Counted from the stretch's first letter, positions 11,383-22,265 are shown. The stretch is DNA of 64,000 nt from Trachythela sp. YZ-2020 (GCA_016169945.1 JADLSH010000092.1:124001-188000); one strand, 5' to 3'. The notes: a model not told the origin generated them from the letters alone. Numbers and translations: made by a program.

Positions 11383-12415
11383 TTAGATAAAGTGGTCTGC
11401 CAATGCTTCACGAATGTCGTGTGCATCAGCTGCTGCAATGTTATCAATCCCTCCAACTGCTTCTTCGGCCATTTCGGTTTCATCCCACTGCGGCAAAAAG
11501 TCGTTGTTTTGAATCTCGCATATGTTATGTAGAATACAAAACGCTTGAACAACATTAACAAGTGTAGTTACCTCCATATCAACACATTTCCTAAATCGAA
11601 TAAAACGTCCTTTCCACCTACCAAACGTGTTTTCTACAGTCATCCTGGCTCTACTAAGGCGATAATTAAACACTCGCTCCCTTCTCGGTTGGTCGTCGTT
11701 TCTCGGAAAACCTTTCAAAACCCACGGCAAGAGGGGGTAAGCAGGATCTGCTACTATAAACGGTGACATTTCTATTCCTTGTATTTCCGTGGTGAGATCA
11801 CCTGGAAATAATTGGCCTTCATTTCCTTTCTTGAAGATAGATGAATTTGAAAATACCCGTGCGTCGTGAACGCTTCCTGGCCAACCGATGACCACGTCTC
11901 TATACAGGTATTTGCAATCAACTACAGCTTGCATGATTATACTGTGATAACCTTTCCTGTTTATATATTCTGCGTGACATTCGGACGGTGCAATAATAGG
12001 AATGTGTGTCCCGTCAATTGCCCCAGCGCACATTGGAAAGCCCCATCTTTGCTCATATTCATTAATAATTTGTACTAATTCGTCTCCACGAGGAAAACTG
12101 ACGACTTTTGACAACTTGGTTGTTATGACTTTGCAGACATCTTTAACGCATAAGCACACAAAAGATCTTGAAACACCGATGCTATAGTTCTGTATTCAGC
12201 AGTGGTTGCTGTATACAGTAGTAGTATAACGTAATGGCTAGTCGTCGCTTCGCAGAAATCGCAGAACGCATGATCACTGTATCATTGCAGCGTATATATT
12301 CAATGACTGCATTCAGAAGAAATGCGAATGTTCCCCTTGTAACTCGAAAGTTTGAATACCATAGTTCGTCGTCATACTCTTGATCCACCATCATCGTATC
12401 TACGCATATCCACAT
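11383..12415 (-). pseudogene. Harbinger/HARBI1-like DDE nuclease, frameshifted near residue 75
   Basis: The nuclease/transposase of a PIF/Harbinger element. The N-terminal part (12415 down to about 12190) reads MWICVDTMMVDQEYDDELWY...RRLAITLYYYC. The catalytic part (12159 to 11383) contains GAIDGTHIPIIAPSECHAEY (first Asp), then VVIGWPGSVHDARVFSNSSI (second Asp in the GSVHDARVF motif), then MTVENTFGRWKGRFIRF (the third acidic residue), so the DDE triad is present. At 12182-12230 the frame changes more than once: traces of EYRTIA and GVSRSFVCLCVKDVCK lie in different frames. This copy is therefore broken by small indels but otherwise full length. It is convergent with the Myb gene at 8606-11064. 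Of the two nucleases in the window this one is closer to intact. Confidence 0.88.
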
Positions 12416-12483
12416 GCATCTACATGTATCTACATGTATCTACATGTATCCTGGGCCCGTGACTGGCTCTTAAGATAACCTTC
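12416..12483. repeat. 12-bp microsatellite (CATGTATCTACA)n
   Basis: About three imperfect copies of a 12-bp unit between 12412 and 12450, followed by CCTGGGCCCGTGACTGGCTC. A close match to that last motif recurs near 60842. Confidence 0.7.
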
Positions 12484-12622
12484 ACTGTCACATAGACAAA
12501 GTGAAACTGCAAGCAGAAATGCACCGGTAAATTAACACAATTCCATGGAACCCAAATTTTGTGATGTTTATAGAAATATTGCCTTAAGTTGGGTTTGCCC
12601 TGCCGAAACTGGAAAACAAAAC
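12484..12622 (+). repeat. Repeat shared with 61187-61315
   Basis: Almost identical to 61187-61315, where it runs directly into reverse-transcriptase coding sequence (ETGKVPTIWKRANISP). Here the match stops right after GAAACTGGAAAA and unrelated sequence follows, so this copy is a fragment. Confidence 0.85.
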
Positions 12623-12692
12623 AGCTACAGACTGTTTAATTAAAAGGTAGCTTTCGAAAGCTGTAAAACTGCTTCTAATCACGGCGGTTGAC

Positions 12693-12794
12693 TGTTGTGT
12701 AAAACTACCTGAAAAATACAATGAGAACTTCGACGTTTCGAGCGAAGGCCCTTCGTCTGCATTTGCTATACTCTACCCACACTGGCACTGCACG
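12693..12794 (+). repeat. Short dispersed repeat, copy 1 of 3
   Basis: Begins GTTGTGTAAAACTACC and ends ACTCTACCCACACTGGCACTG. Related copies lie at 49101-49240 (inverted, with an extra GAAGGCCCTTC hairpin) and 63612-63692 (internal deletion). It contains a CGAAGGCCCTTCG palindrome and no coding. A non-autonomous element is likely; the class is unknown. Confidence 0.7.
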
Positions 12795-12979
12795 CTTCTA
12801 ATCACCCAGATATGATTATCAGTCTAAATATAATGTGTCACATCCGTGGCTACGGCCCTATATTATATTTTATCAACGTTATTATAATACATTTTATCGT
12901 ATTTTTCCACTCAGTATTCACTATTCAGTGATGCTGCGAGACTGATGTAAGCAACAGCTTTTCTAACTATGATTCAGCC

Positions 12980-13140
12980 TCAGGGATGCATAATACGCTC
13001 TCCAATATTGAGATCTCAGTTTCTAAAGTAATAAGAGAAGAAGCCTAAAACTATATACTCAAAACGTCCAGTGGCTCTGACAACATTCCGGGAATACTTT
13101 TCAAAAATCTGCCCAAGTAATTGCTCCATTGCTTACGGTG
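12980..13140 (+). pseudogene. LINE reverse-transcriptase fragment, N-terminal
   Basis: Translation gives ISVSKVIREEA, then LKTSSGSDNIPGILFKN, then in another frame VIAPLLTVF, which is the start of a non-LTR retrotransposon RT domain. It has stops and a frameshift. It is cut off at 13140 by the palindromic element. Confidence 0.7.
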
Positions 13141-15920
13141 TTTTTAGTGCAAAGTTTCTTTGAAACTTTGCAGTATTGTAAGGAGTTGGCAAAAATTCAC
13201 ATGACTCAGTCAGTCAGTCAGTCAGACAGTCAGTCATAGTGTAAACTTTCCGGGGGGTGTTCACGAATAGTACTTATTTGTCAAAACTCCAAGATTGAAA
13301 TGTTTTTACAATGTTAAACGAAATTTATTCAGTTGTAGCACTATATAATTGCCTTCGGTTGTTTCACTGCGTGGTTAAGCAAACCGTACGGCAATATTTC
13401 ATCAAGTAACTAATTAAAGATCATGTACATATAGGACAGTGTGTGAGAAATCCCTCCGGTATCTAATTTTTTTGCGAAAAATGCAACTGAGCACGTGTTT
13501 ATGGCATGAAATATTTGCGTACAAATGTCGGATGTTTAGGAGTGAGAATCCGTATCAATATAAATATTGCTTTCTCCAGTTTAGCGGCAACAATTTAACA
13601 TTATTTGAATATTGTTGAATCAGTAAACTAGTTATAAAGAAACAAATGAGTTTATGTGGCTATATTTTATCAAGAGAAAAGCGTGTGTTTAGTCACTATT
13701 CTATGTAATAGCTGAAAATAATTTGTCTATAAAGACCCTTGGCCTTCATAATAAGCTAAGAATAAGCTATAAATAAATTTACTGAAATAAACAAATTCAA
13801 AATAATTATTATTTTCGGAGTATAGCCAGATGATAAGGAGTTGAATCTTATTTATATATAATAGACATAATATAGATTTAGCTAATATGTAAATTAGACT
13901 GAACTTATTACGTACTATTACTAGAATATAAAATATGGTCTGTTACGTTTGTATAAACACTTGTATTTTAGATTGTGGTATCATATAAAATGCTATTTTA
14001 TTACACAAAACAGCACTGTAGTTCCAGGTTTCACCCGTTTTACAGTTTACGATGCGTGTTTAAATTAAATTCTGGCTTCGGGATATTTTTGGTTTTTAGT
14101 GCAAAGTTTTTAACTTTGCAGTATTGTGATGAGGGGAGAAAATTCACACGAGCGATACATACATAGATAGATAGATAGATACATCATAGTGTAAACTTTC
14201 CGGGGGGTGTTTGCGAAGATTCTCTATTAATATACCGTATCTGTTAAACTTTGGGGTTGAAACTTTTTTAAGCACTTTCAAGTTATCTTATAGCTCAATT
14301 CGGTTGTATTCATGCAGTGTTTAATTAGATTTACGAACAACATTTGGGTTGTGGTATTAAACGTCTACATCATAACAATCGTTTTATATATAATATTGGG
14401 TTGCTAACTCCCCCGGTAGCTATGAACACATGCGTTCAGGTATCACGGAACGAAAATACGAAATTTCGAAATATTCACCGCACAATGCTGGCAGCTGGGA
14501 GTGGGAATGTGATGGAAGTACGATCAAATTTATAAATAAACGTTTTCATTTGGCCTTTTGGATTAGTGGTGCGTTTTGTCATTTATATTCCATCACATTC
14601 CCACTCCCAGCTGCCAGCATTGTGCGGTGAATATTTCGAAATTTCGTATTTTCGTTCCGTGATACCTGAACGCACGTGTTCATAGCTACCGGGGGAGTTA
14701 GCAACCCAATATTATATATAAAACGATTGTTATGATGTAGATGTTTAATACCACAACCCAAATGTTGTTCGTAAATCTAATTAAACACTGCATGAATACA
14801 ACCGAATTGAGCTATAAGATAACTTGAAAGTGCTTAAAAAAGTTTCAACCCCAAAGTTTAACAGATACGGTATATTAATAGAGAATCTTCGCAAACACCC
14901 CCGGAAAGTTTACACTATGATGTATCTATCTATCTATGTATGTATCGCTCGTGTGAATTTTCTCCCCTCATCACAATACTGCAGTTAAAAACTTTGCACT
15001 AAAAACCAAAAATACCCCGAAGCCAGAATTTAATTTAAACACGCATCGTAAACGGTAAAACGGGTGAAACCTGGAACTACAGTGCTGATACCTAAAATAC
15101 AAGTGTTTATACAAACGTAACAGACCATATTTTATATTCTAGTAATAGTACGTAATAAGTTCAGTCTAATTTACATATTAGCTAAATCTATATTATGTCT
15201 ATTATATATAAATAAGAAGATTCAACTCCTTATCATCTGGCTATACTCCGAAAATAATAATTATTTTGAATTTGTTTATTTCAGTAAATTTATTTATAGC
15301 TTATTCTTAGCTTATTATGAAGGCTAAGGGTCTTTATAGCCAAATTATTTTCAGCTATTACATAGATAGTGACTAAACACACGCTTTTCTCTTGATAAAA
15401 TATAGCCACATAAACTCATTTGTTTCTTTATAACTAGTTCACTGATTCAACAATATTCAAATAATGTTAAATTGTTGCCGCTAAACTGGAGAAAGCAATA
15501 TTTATATTGATACGGATTCTCACTCCTAAACATCCGACATTTGTACGCAAATATTTCATGCCATAAACACGTGCTCAGTTGCATTTTTCGCAAAAAAATT
15601 AGATACCGGGGGGATTTCTCACACACTGTCCTATATGTACATGATCTTTAATTAGTTACTTGATGAAATATTGCCGTACGGTTTGCTTAACCACGCAGTG
15701 AAACAACCGAAGGCAATTATATAGTGCTACAACTGAATAAATTTCGTTTAACATTGTAAAAACATTTCAATCTTGGAGTTTTGACAAATAAGTACTATTC
15801 GTGAACACCCCCCCGGAAAGTTTACACTATGACTGACTGTCTGACTGACTGACTGAGTCATGTGAATTTTTGCCAACTCCTTACAATACTGCAAAGTTTC
15901 AAAGAAACTTTGCACTAAAA
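13141..15920. mobile_element. 2.8-kb nested palindromic (foldback) element
   Basis: The left arm 13141-14516 is the near-exact inverse of the right arm 14588-15920, around a 71-bp unpaired centre (14517-14587). The tips read AGTGCAAAGTTTCTTTGAAA, are themselves palindromic, and are followed by a (CAGT)n tract and TAGTGTAAACTTTCCGGGG. A diverged second version of this tip module lies inside each arm (14098-14215 and its inverse 14894-15006), with a (GATA)n tract in place of (CAGT)n. So there are two concentric palindromes sharing one centre. The left arm has about 41 bp near 13970-14010 that the right lacks. No credible coding. It interrupts a LINE RT sequence. Confidence 0.92.
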
Positions 15921-16149
15921 AGGATGAACAGTTTTTGGCCAATAATTATCGGCCTATTTCTGTATTATCTAATACATCAGAAATTTTGGAACGAGGTCGA
16001 TGCGTCTTCAATCATTGTTTTCGTGTACTTTCTCCCCATTTCTATAATCTCCAACACGGTTTTATAAGGAAGGTCAGCAGTAACACGACTTTTGTTGGCA
16101 TACCACAGTATTCCTCGTGGAAATATAGTTACTTGGTTAACATGCATGG
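15921..16149 (+). pseudogene. LINE reverse-transcriptase fragment, NNYRPIS motif
   Basis: Translation gives LANNYRPISVLSNTSEILER and HCFRVLSPHFYNLQHGFIRK, the conserved RT segments around fingers motif 2. It is nearly identical to 61366-61591. The upstream part of this RT is at 12980-13140, on the far side of the palindrome. Confidence 0.85.
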
Positions 16150-16344
16150 CAGAGATGGATCCGCTTGATCTGGTATGGGGGGGGGGGGGGTGGTCTGAGT
16201 GGCTGAGCTTGTCAGAAAAGTTTTGAAAAATAGGATTGCCTAGATGGCCAAAGAGGCCCCCAATGGCCCAATATTTTATTTTTGTTTGATAAATGCCGTG
16301 CCAAATCCAAAATTTGAATTTAATATGGTGTTGTTTCCCAATTC
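16150..16344. mobile_element. Member of the CAGRGATGGATCC MITE family, deleted
   Basis: Starts CAGAGATGGATCCGCTTGATCT with a poly-G tract, then the GTTTTGAAAAATAGGATTGC and GGCCCAATATTTTATTTTTG segments. It matches 61592-61865 and, inverted, 49239-49552. About 75 bp present in the 61 kb copy are missing here. Confidence 0.75.
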
Positions 16345-16527
16345 ACACGAGCCATGACCTCATAATAATAATAATTCATGTTTAATAAACCGTATTGCAG
16401 CAAAAACTGAATTACACTGATAAAATAATATAAAAACGTTCTAGTAATATTTAACAGTTATGAAATTCCTAAATCGATCAGTATTTACATAAGGTCTGAC
16501 CGATGGTTCATATCTTAAATTACAATG

Positions 16528-17452
16528 TTAGTCATCCGAATTGTTTCTTAATTGAAGTATGGAAGACACAGGATTGTTATCTAATTGATCTCCATTTCTC
16601 ATTTTGTCCACGAACGTAACGCATGCTTTATGTCGCTGTCTTTCTAAAGTATCCAAGACAGAAAGGGTTAGTGTGTCATCATACGAAACAAAGGGATAAA
16701 TTAACCTTAGTGCTCGTTTTTGAACTGACTCCAACAGCGCAGACAGATAATCAGCTAAGTCGGACCAAGCAGAAGAAGCGTATTCGACTACGGATCGTAT
16801 TAAAGAGCAATATATACTCTACTCAGAATGCGGTCATTACAAGGCTTATGTGTACGACGAATATAAGAAGAGATCGTAAAATAGAATCATTCCTTGTCTG
16901 AAAGTCAATTATTTGGCGCAATCCAGTAAGTTGTCTAAGCCTTTTGGCATTAAAGCCAGTACTAACTGGGTTAAAGTCACCTGTTATCATAACAAGGGCA
17001 TCTGGATGAGCCGAGAGAAAAAGATCCATATTACTTTGAATATGTTTATATAGTTCCTCGTTTTCTTCCCTGGAACAAGATGTACTATGATAAATGACAG
17101 CCAACAAAATTACTGATATATCTCTAGGCAGACGGTTCGGTCGAATTGATAACCATAGCGACTCAATCGTAGGGTTCTCAAATTTACTAATTCTATGAAC
17201 TTTTAGCAATGAATTAACGAAGAGACAAACACCTCCTCCAATTGTAGAGACACGATCTTTTCGAAAAATCATGAAATTCGGTATTGATACTACAGTGTCA
17301 GGGATTTTATCGTTTAACCAGGTTTCAGTAATACATATAATATCCAGATCATTAACTTCGATAATAGCAGTTAATTCGTCAATTTTATCATTCAAGGACC
17401 TAACATTAGCCAGAAATACTTTAGGTAAGTAAATATCATCATCGTTTTTCAT
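16528..17452 (-). pseudogene. LINE ORF2: endonuclease domain joined to RT C-terminus
   Basis: From 17452 the ORF encodes an apurinic-type endonuclease (EEP) domain: FLANVRSLNDKIDEL, ICITETWLNDKIP, DRVSTIGGGVCLFVNS, VILLAVIYHS, ALVMITGDFNPVSTGF. The segment ends near 16830 at a stop. After a gap the extreme C-terminus of the ORF resumes: VEYASSAWSDLADYLSALLE, SVQKRALRLIYPFVSYDD, ending near 16528. The whole central RT domain is missing. The endonuclease style and short microsatellite tail fit the CR1/L2 group; that clade call is inference. Confidence 0.85.
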
Positions 17453-17480
17453 ACTCCAGGATGTCTTATAGGAATTTGCA

Positions 17481-18700
17481 TCAGGGGGGTGGATACGGGT
17501 TTAAATTTGTAAATGGGTTGAAAACAGGGTATCGAATACCAGGTGGAAAATTTTGGTAGGAAGCATCATTTTGTAACGATGGACGAAGATGCGGGTGGGC
17601 AGAATATTGTTGATAAAATTTTGGAGGTTGAGCAAATTGTCGAGGGTTATTATCATGGGAAAAATCACAGCTAGCGCCTTTTAAACAATAGCCCCTTTTA
17701 TATAAAAAGGGGCAAGGAACGAGGTGCTTAGGAGGCACATTGACACTAGAACTTATATTGTTTACGGAGGAAACACGATTTGTATTACCATTGTTTTGAG
17801 GTAAAATTATATTTATATGATGAAAAGGCAGGGGAATAGTCGCTTCACTGGCCACATTTAAATCGCTTGAAGGCGTTTGGGTTACTTGACTTGTAGTATT
17901 TACTAATCTCGCAACGCTATTATTTTCTTCACCATTGAGACCGGCGAGACAATTGTTCTCTTGTTCACACGACAGATGTTGTTGCACTTGTAATTCCTCT
18001 GAATTAATTTGATCTGCTTGACCGGCATTTAAGTGTTCTTGATTTTGTTCATTCTCCTCGTGATTAGGCTGACTTTCTCATCCTCGACTAATTTTATTTT
18101 GTTTTGCAAATCAGCTAAAATGTAACTTAGATTGGTAATTCTTCCGGAAGACTCATCGTTTAAATTTTTTAATTCGCGGTTTTCTTCTCTTAATTTATCT
18201 AACTCGCTATTTGTTTCCTCTGGAATATTAAAAAAAATTTCAGTGTTATTGTGATGAAACAACTCTTCAATCATTGATTCGATATTTAACACAGAGTGTT
18301 CAATAGGATTAACCTTTTCGACTAGTTGAGCATCCTTTTAAACCAACATCAACGCTTTTATCAACGCTTTTATCAACGCTTTTATCAACAACTTCAATAA
18401 CAGTGCGAGCTTCGGAAGCGTTTAAATTCGAGCAAATGCATTCAACCTGAACCATGTCTTCGACAGCAATACTATCACCAAATGAATTATAATATTTACT
18501 TACGACCTCAGAAAGGTCTGTCGGTTCCTCCACTGCTTTTATATTTTCAGCTCCACTGTCAGGAATAGCTACTGGCGTCGCCAAAATTTTCAGTTGAGCT
18601 TCTTCCAGGCGAGCTATTAAATCACTTTTGTTTCCTGTTGTGCTTAAGTTATCGTACAATTCTTTCTTTAATTATACCACCTTTAAATATTTCAGATCTT
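17481..18700 (-). pseudogene. LINE ORF1 with SAP, coiled-coil and CCCH zinc-finger regions
   Basis: Reading 5' to 3' on the minus strand: LKKELYDNLSTTGNKSDLIA (18680-18600) matches a SAP DNA-binding motif, preceded by an in-frame stop. DKSVDKSVDKSVD (about 18340-18390) is a short repeat. The next ORF (18292-18029) has a heptad-like stretch, ELDKLREENRELKNLN then LADLQNKIKLVEDEK. The third (17987-17481) has CPFLYKRGYCLKGASCDFSH, an exact C-x8-C-x5-C-x3-H finger, then a Pro/Tyr/Phe-rich tail. Frames change between the three ORFs, so the gene is broken. A LINE nucleic-acid-binding ORF1 is the best reading from its position before the endonuclease. Confidence 0.75.
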
Positions 18701-18712
18701 TGCCTGCCACGA

Positions 18713-19500
18713 GGGGACTGGGTAGCTCCATAGCTTATAAGTTGTTCAGTGCAGTACTGAACTACCTAAAACTTCGCCAATTCTTGAACGAAATTGATCT
18801 AAAACAGAGCAAGAACCCGTTAAAAAACGTTGTCATCATGCTACATCTGATAAAATATCGGGCATTTAACTCTCGTAGAGCCTTCGATTTAAAAAACTGA
18901 CACACGTTCGCCAGACTTTCTTCTTTGACAGCTCCTTGTAGCAGCTGCACGTTTTTATATCAGAAATGACTGATCAGATGATTAGATGGAAAACTAGATT
19001 TTGGAAAGCTATATGTTTGGCCGGGCAAGCCAGGCATTTTAACAAATCGACAACATTTTTAGACCGGGATTTTACACTTGAGAAATGTTAAAATTCCCGC
19101 ATACTAGTGCATAAGTATATTTCCTCGCCACACAGTAACAGACTTAACTCAGAGATAAGGGACAGCACGCTAACCGCATCTGCGACTCGTGCTCGACCAA
19201 CAGGTGGGAATTTTGTCTGAGCATGCGTTAGAATTCGCAACGGTTATTAGAAATGAGACCTGGGTGGAGTAAACTCGGCTATTGAATTATCCGAGCGATT
19301 TTTACAGATTTTGGCCTAGTTTTTTTTACCAACCGAAAATATTTAATAGGTTGATCGACTGAGGGTGCAAGGAAATGAATAATAACTTTTGTAAATTTAA
19401 GAATGGCGTAAAGAATAATTTTTACGTATCGGAACAGATCGGAAACTCTCGGAATTCTTACTTGCGCGAATTTTGATGTAAACAAATTGTTCGCCAATAT
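18713..19500. repeat. Paralogous block shared with 61885-63060
   Basis: Shared landmarks are GGGACTGGGTAGCTCCATAG, GAAATTGATCTAAAACAGAG, CATTTAACTCTCGTAGAGCC, GGGACAGCACGCTAACC and TTGGCCTAGTTTTTT. The 61 kb copy carries about 450 bp of extra sequence (61990-62440). No functional gene is seen. The short ORFs across it are not conserved between the copies. Confidence 0.85.
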
Positions 19501-19925
19501 AAAGTATATGCTATTAGAAGTATTTTAAACCGTATTTGGTTTTGAGGCTCTCGACAAAATTCTGAAATATTTTACTTTTTTCAATTTCGCTGATTTTCGC
19601 ACCTTGAATAGTATATTTATAATATTTGAGAGGAAGGGCAAGATATTCGCATGATTTCAAAACTGCCCCGCGTGGCCGTACTGTACTGTCCCTGATTTTC
19701 TAAGGTTCTTATGGGAATATTAACACATCACATAAACCATGCCGCCGGTTTTGGTATCAGCGCGGTTCAGCAAGGTTCTTATGGGAATATTCATATTACT
19801 TTAATATGGATTAAGAAAGCTTTAAACTACCGTTTAAGGATAGTCTCATTTTGAGGCTTCCTTTAGGATAGTCTCATTTTTGAGAAAATCCTGTCGTGCT
19901 AAGTTTTACATCTCCAAAGTAGAAC
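19501..19925. other. Non-coding interval
   Basis: Unique-looking AT-rich sequence with two short direct repeats (AAGGTTCTTATGGGAATATT at about 19702 and 19774). No gene. Confidence 0.5.
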
Positions 19926-20387
19926 ATTTGAAACAGTTGAAACCTAAAGAATGGTAGCGTGAGGTCAAACGCCTCTGTGGCATGACCCCAGTTTCTAATC
20001 CTACAGATTTCTCTTTCCAGCTCCAATTAGAAAACACAGATCATTTGTCACCACTAGATTTAGCTAATCTAATCAACAACACTTTCCTCGAGCTATGCAA
20101 GACTTCTGTGCCCTCAGCGACACGATCACATCAATAATTTTCCCAGGCATGCCGTATTCTGTCCGTTTGCAAAAGTGCAAGCTTATTCCCCTCAGCGAAC
20201 GTCGATACAACGCCTGCTCAAAACTTTTCAAACAACTCACCAACGATCCACATCATAAATTATCATCCCTTCTGCCAGACCGTCACTCTGCGAACTATGA
20301 TCTCAGGAAAACTCCCGAGTTTCAACTCCCAAAGACAAAAACACTCAGATAGATTTTTAAAAACTTTTATTCCGGCCTGCATCAAAT
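19926..20387 (+). pseudogene. LINE ORF2 remnant, N-linker joined to C-terminus
   Basis: 19951-20095 translates as VKRLCGMTPVSNPTDFSF and LSPLDLANLINNTFLE, the region just before the RT domain in CR1-type LINEs. From 20095 it reads SIIFPGMPYSVRLQKCKLIP, LSERRYNACSKLFKQL, LLPDRHSANYDLRKTPEF and, after a frame change, FIPACIK followed by a stop, the extreme C-terminus. The RT domain is deleted. This differs from the family at 16345-18712. Confidence 0.7.
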
Positions 20388-21050
20388 AATTTTCTTAGAT
20401 GTTAATCTTTTGATACATTTTTAACTTAAATTTATATATATATTTATATAGTATTAGTATGTAGTAAAATTATAGTTTAATATTTCTATTAACCTTATAT
20501 GAATTAAATCTTATATGATATCTATCTAGATATTTACAATGTCAAGTTGAAAATTTTCCGTATTTTTGGCAAAATGCCGATTTTGGCTCTACCAAATCTC
20601 ACAGATTTTAATAATAAGAAAACTATTTCAGTTATTTGTGTATATAAAAATGTGTTGAAAATTAAATTCAAACTCACCGTAAGTTTAACTTTTTAAATTT
20701 TATCTGTTCACACAGCCACAACAACTGGCATCTTTGAACAAAGTAAAATCTCGCTCATGTTTCGTCGTAGAATAATATCCTTAATATCTGATTTCAGTCC
20801 AATTTCTTTTCTCCTGTTCATTTTGTCATAAACATTGTAGAAACGTGTTCTAATACTTATAAATCGATTGTTTTCTTGCTCATTTTAACAAGGTGTTGTC
20901 TTAAACAGAAAATACAGTTGACACGGTTAAGATCGATTTGTTGAAGAATGTTAGAGTAAAAGATCTGTCATCATTCCTCAACTTTGGTAAGTCTACTTTG
21001 ATTATCCTTGTAAAGTCTATAATTGACGCTAGCAATCTCTGTGCTTCGCC
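20388..21050. other. Non-coding interval
   Basis: Includes the LINE 3' flank with TATATATATTTATATA low complexity near 20440. No gene or other repeat was recognised. Confidence 0.5.
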
Positions 21051-21605
21051 ACCAATCTCTGTAGACTTGACAGCCCAACAGGTTTAGCTGTGGACTAGAT
21101 TTCTAAAGGTTGAGAGTTTAATCTTGTGTACTTATAAAGGATAAGAACTCACCACTACTCTCTGTAGACTTGATAGCTTAACAGGTAGAGCAGTGGACTA
21201 GATTCCTGAAGGTTGAGAGTTTAATCTTGTGTACTTATAAAGGATAAGAACTCACCACTAATCTCTGTAGACTTGATAGCCTAACAGGTTGAGCAGTGGA
21301 CTGAATTCCTGAAGGTTGAGAGTTTAATCTTGTGTACTTATAAAGGATAAGAACTCACTACTAATCTCTGTAGACTTGATAGCCTAACAGGTTGAGCAGT
21401 GGACTAGATTCCTGAAGGTTGAGAGTTTAAATCTTGTGTACTTATAAAGGATGAGAACTCACCACTAATCTCTGTAGACTTGATAGCCTAACAGGTCGAG
21501 CAGTGAACTGAATTCCTGAAGGTTGAGAGTTTAAATCTTGTGTACTTATAAAGGATAACACGCTACCAATCTCTGTATACGCTCTCTGATAGCTTAACAC
21601 TTTGA
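21051..21605. repeat. ~103-bp tandem repeat, about 5.5 copies
   Basis: Copies of a unit beginning (A)ATCTCTGTAGACTTGATAGC start near 21054, 21158, 21260, 21363, 21467 and 21568, a spacing of 101-105 bp. Each contains GTTGAGAGTTTAATCTTGTG and CTTATAAAGGATAAGAACTC. The last copy is diverged. Confidence 0.95.
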
Positions 21606-21775
21606 GCTGTGGAGTAGATACCTATGGAGAGTCATAGTTATGGAGTGCTATAGATGCCTATGTTAGATACGGACTGGGGAGTATTATAGATGCCCATGGA
21701 GTGCTATAGATACTTATGGAGTGCTATAGATAGTTATGGAGTGCTATGGATACCTATGGAGTATTATTGACAAAC
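21606..21775. repeat. GGAGTGCTATAGATACCTAT minisatellite, first block
   Basis: Irregular 18-22 bp units (ATGGAGTGCTATAGATA with CCTATGGAGTATTATAGATA variants), starting where the 103-bp repeat ends. Confidence 0.9.
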
Positions 21776-22265
21776 TGTCAAGAAATCCATAAACATGTCG
21801 TATTTATGTAGGTTTTTGTCGTTGCACAGATCTAGACAGCATTAAAACTATAGACATAGTGTTATCCAAATCAATGCCAAAATGATTAATATTTTCACCT
21901 AGAACTGTGGATAAATTTGGTTTGGTTTGTGTTAAATAGAGTTTTTGTATACTTTTGATTGTCAAAATAGCACAGATTTTCGCGTTTCTTGTCGCCGTTG
22001 AATGCGAACTTTCAAGCAATGTTCGTTTATGTCCCGTTGTCGTTTGTTTGCTGGCTTTTTCCATCTCGTTTAGGTCCACCTTTTCTTGCTTTCTGACAGA
22101 CTTTGGATTTAAAACTATCATAATTTTGTTCATATTGTATTGACAATTCCGAAGAAAATGTAACAAGCGAGGACGAAGGGAGAAAAATCAAAACAGTGGC
22201 CGTGCTTTATTGCGTCATAAAGCACGCGCAATTAGCCAATCAAATTGCTCGTTAGATACTATACT
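21776..22265. other. Unique spacer splitting the minisatellite
   Basis: About 490 bp without repeats. The minus strand holds a 120-codon open frame (22166-21804; contains VRKQEKVDLNEMEKASKQ). I recognise no domain in it and no splice or promoter support, so it is not called as a gene. Confidence 0.5.

Larger units (their letters stand above)
16345..18712 (-). mobile_element. LINE (non-LTR retrotransposon) insertion, internally deleted
   Basis: A minus-strand element. Its 3' end is an (ATT)n-like tail (AATAATAATAATT on + at 16352). ORF1-like sequence lies at 17481-18700 and ORF2 at 16528-17452. The paralogous locus near 61880 reads straight through from CCATGACCTCAT to GGGACTGGGTAGCTCC, so it is the empty site. 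This fixes the insertion at 16345-18712 to within a few bases. ORF2 lacks the central RT, so the copy is dead. No clear target duplication was found. Confidence 0.88.

Noticed and set aside
21804..22166. 120-codon minus-strand ORF between minisatellite blocks
   Set aside because: No recognisable domain, promoter or splice signal; length alone is not convincing in this composition.
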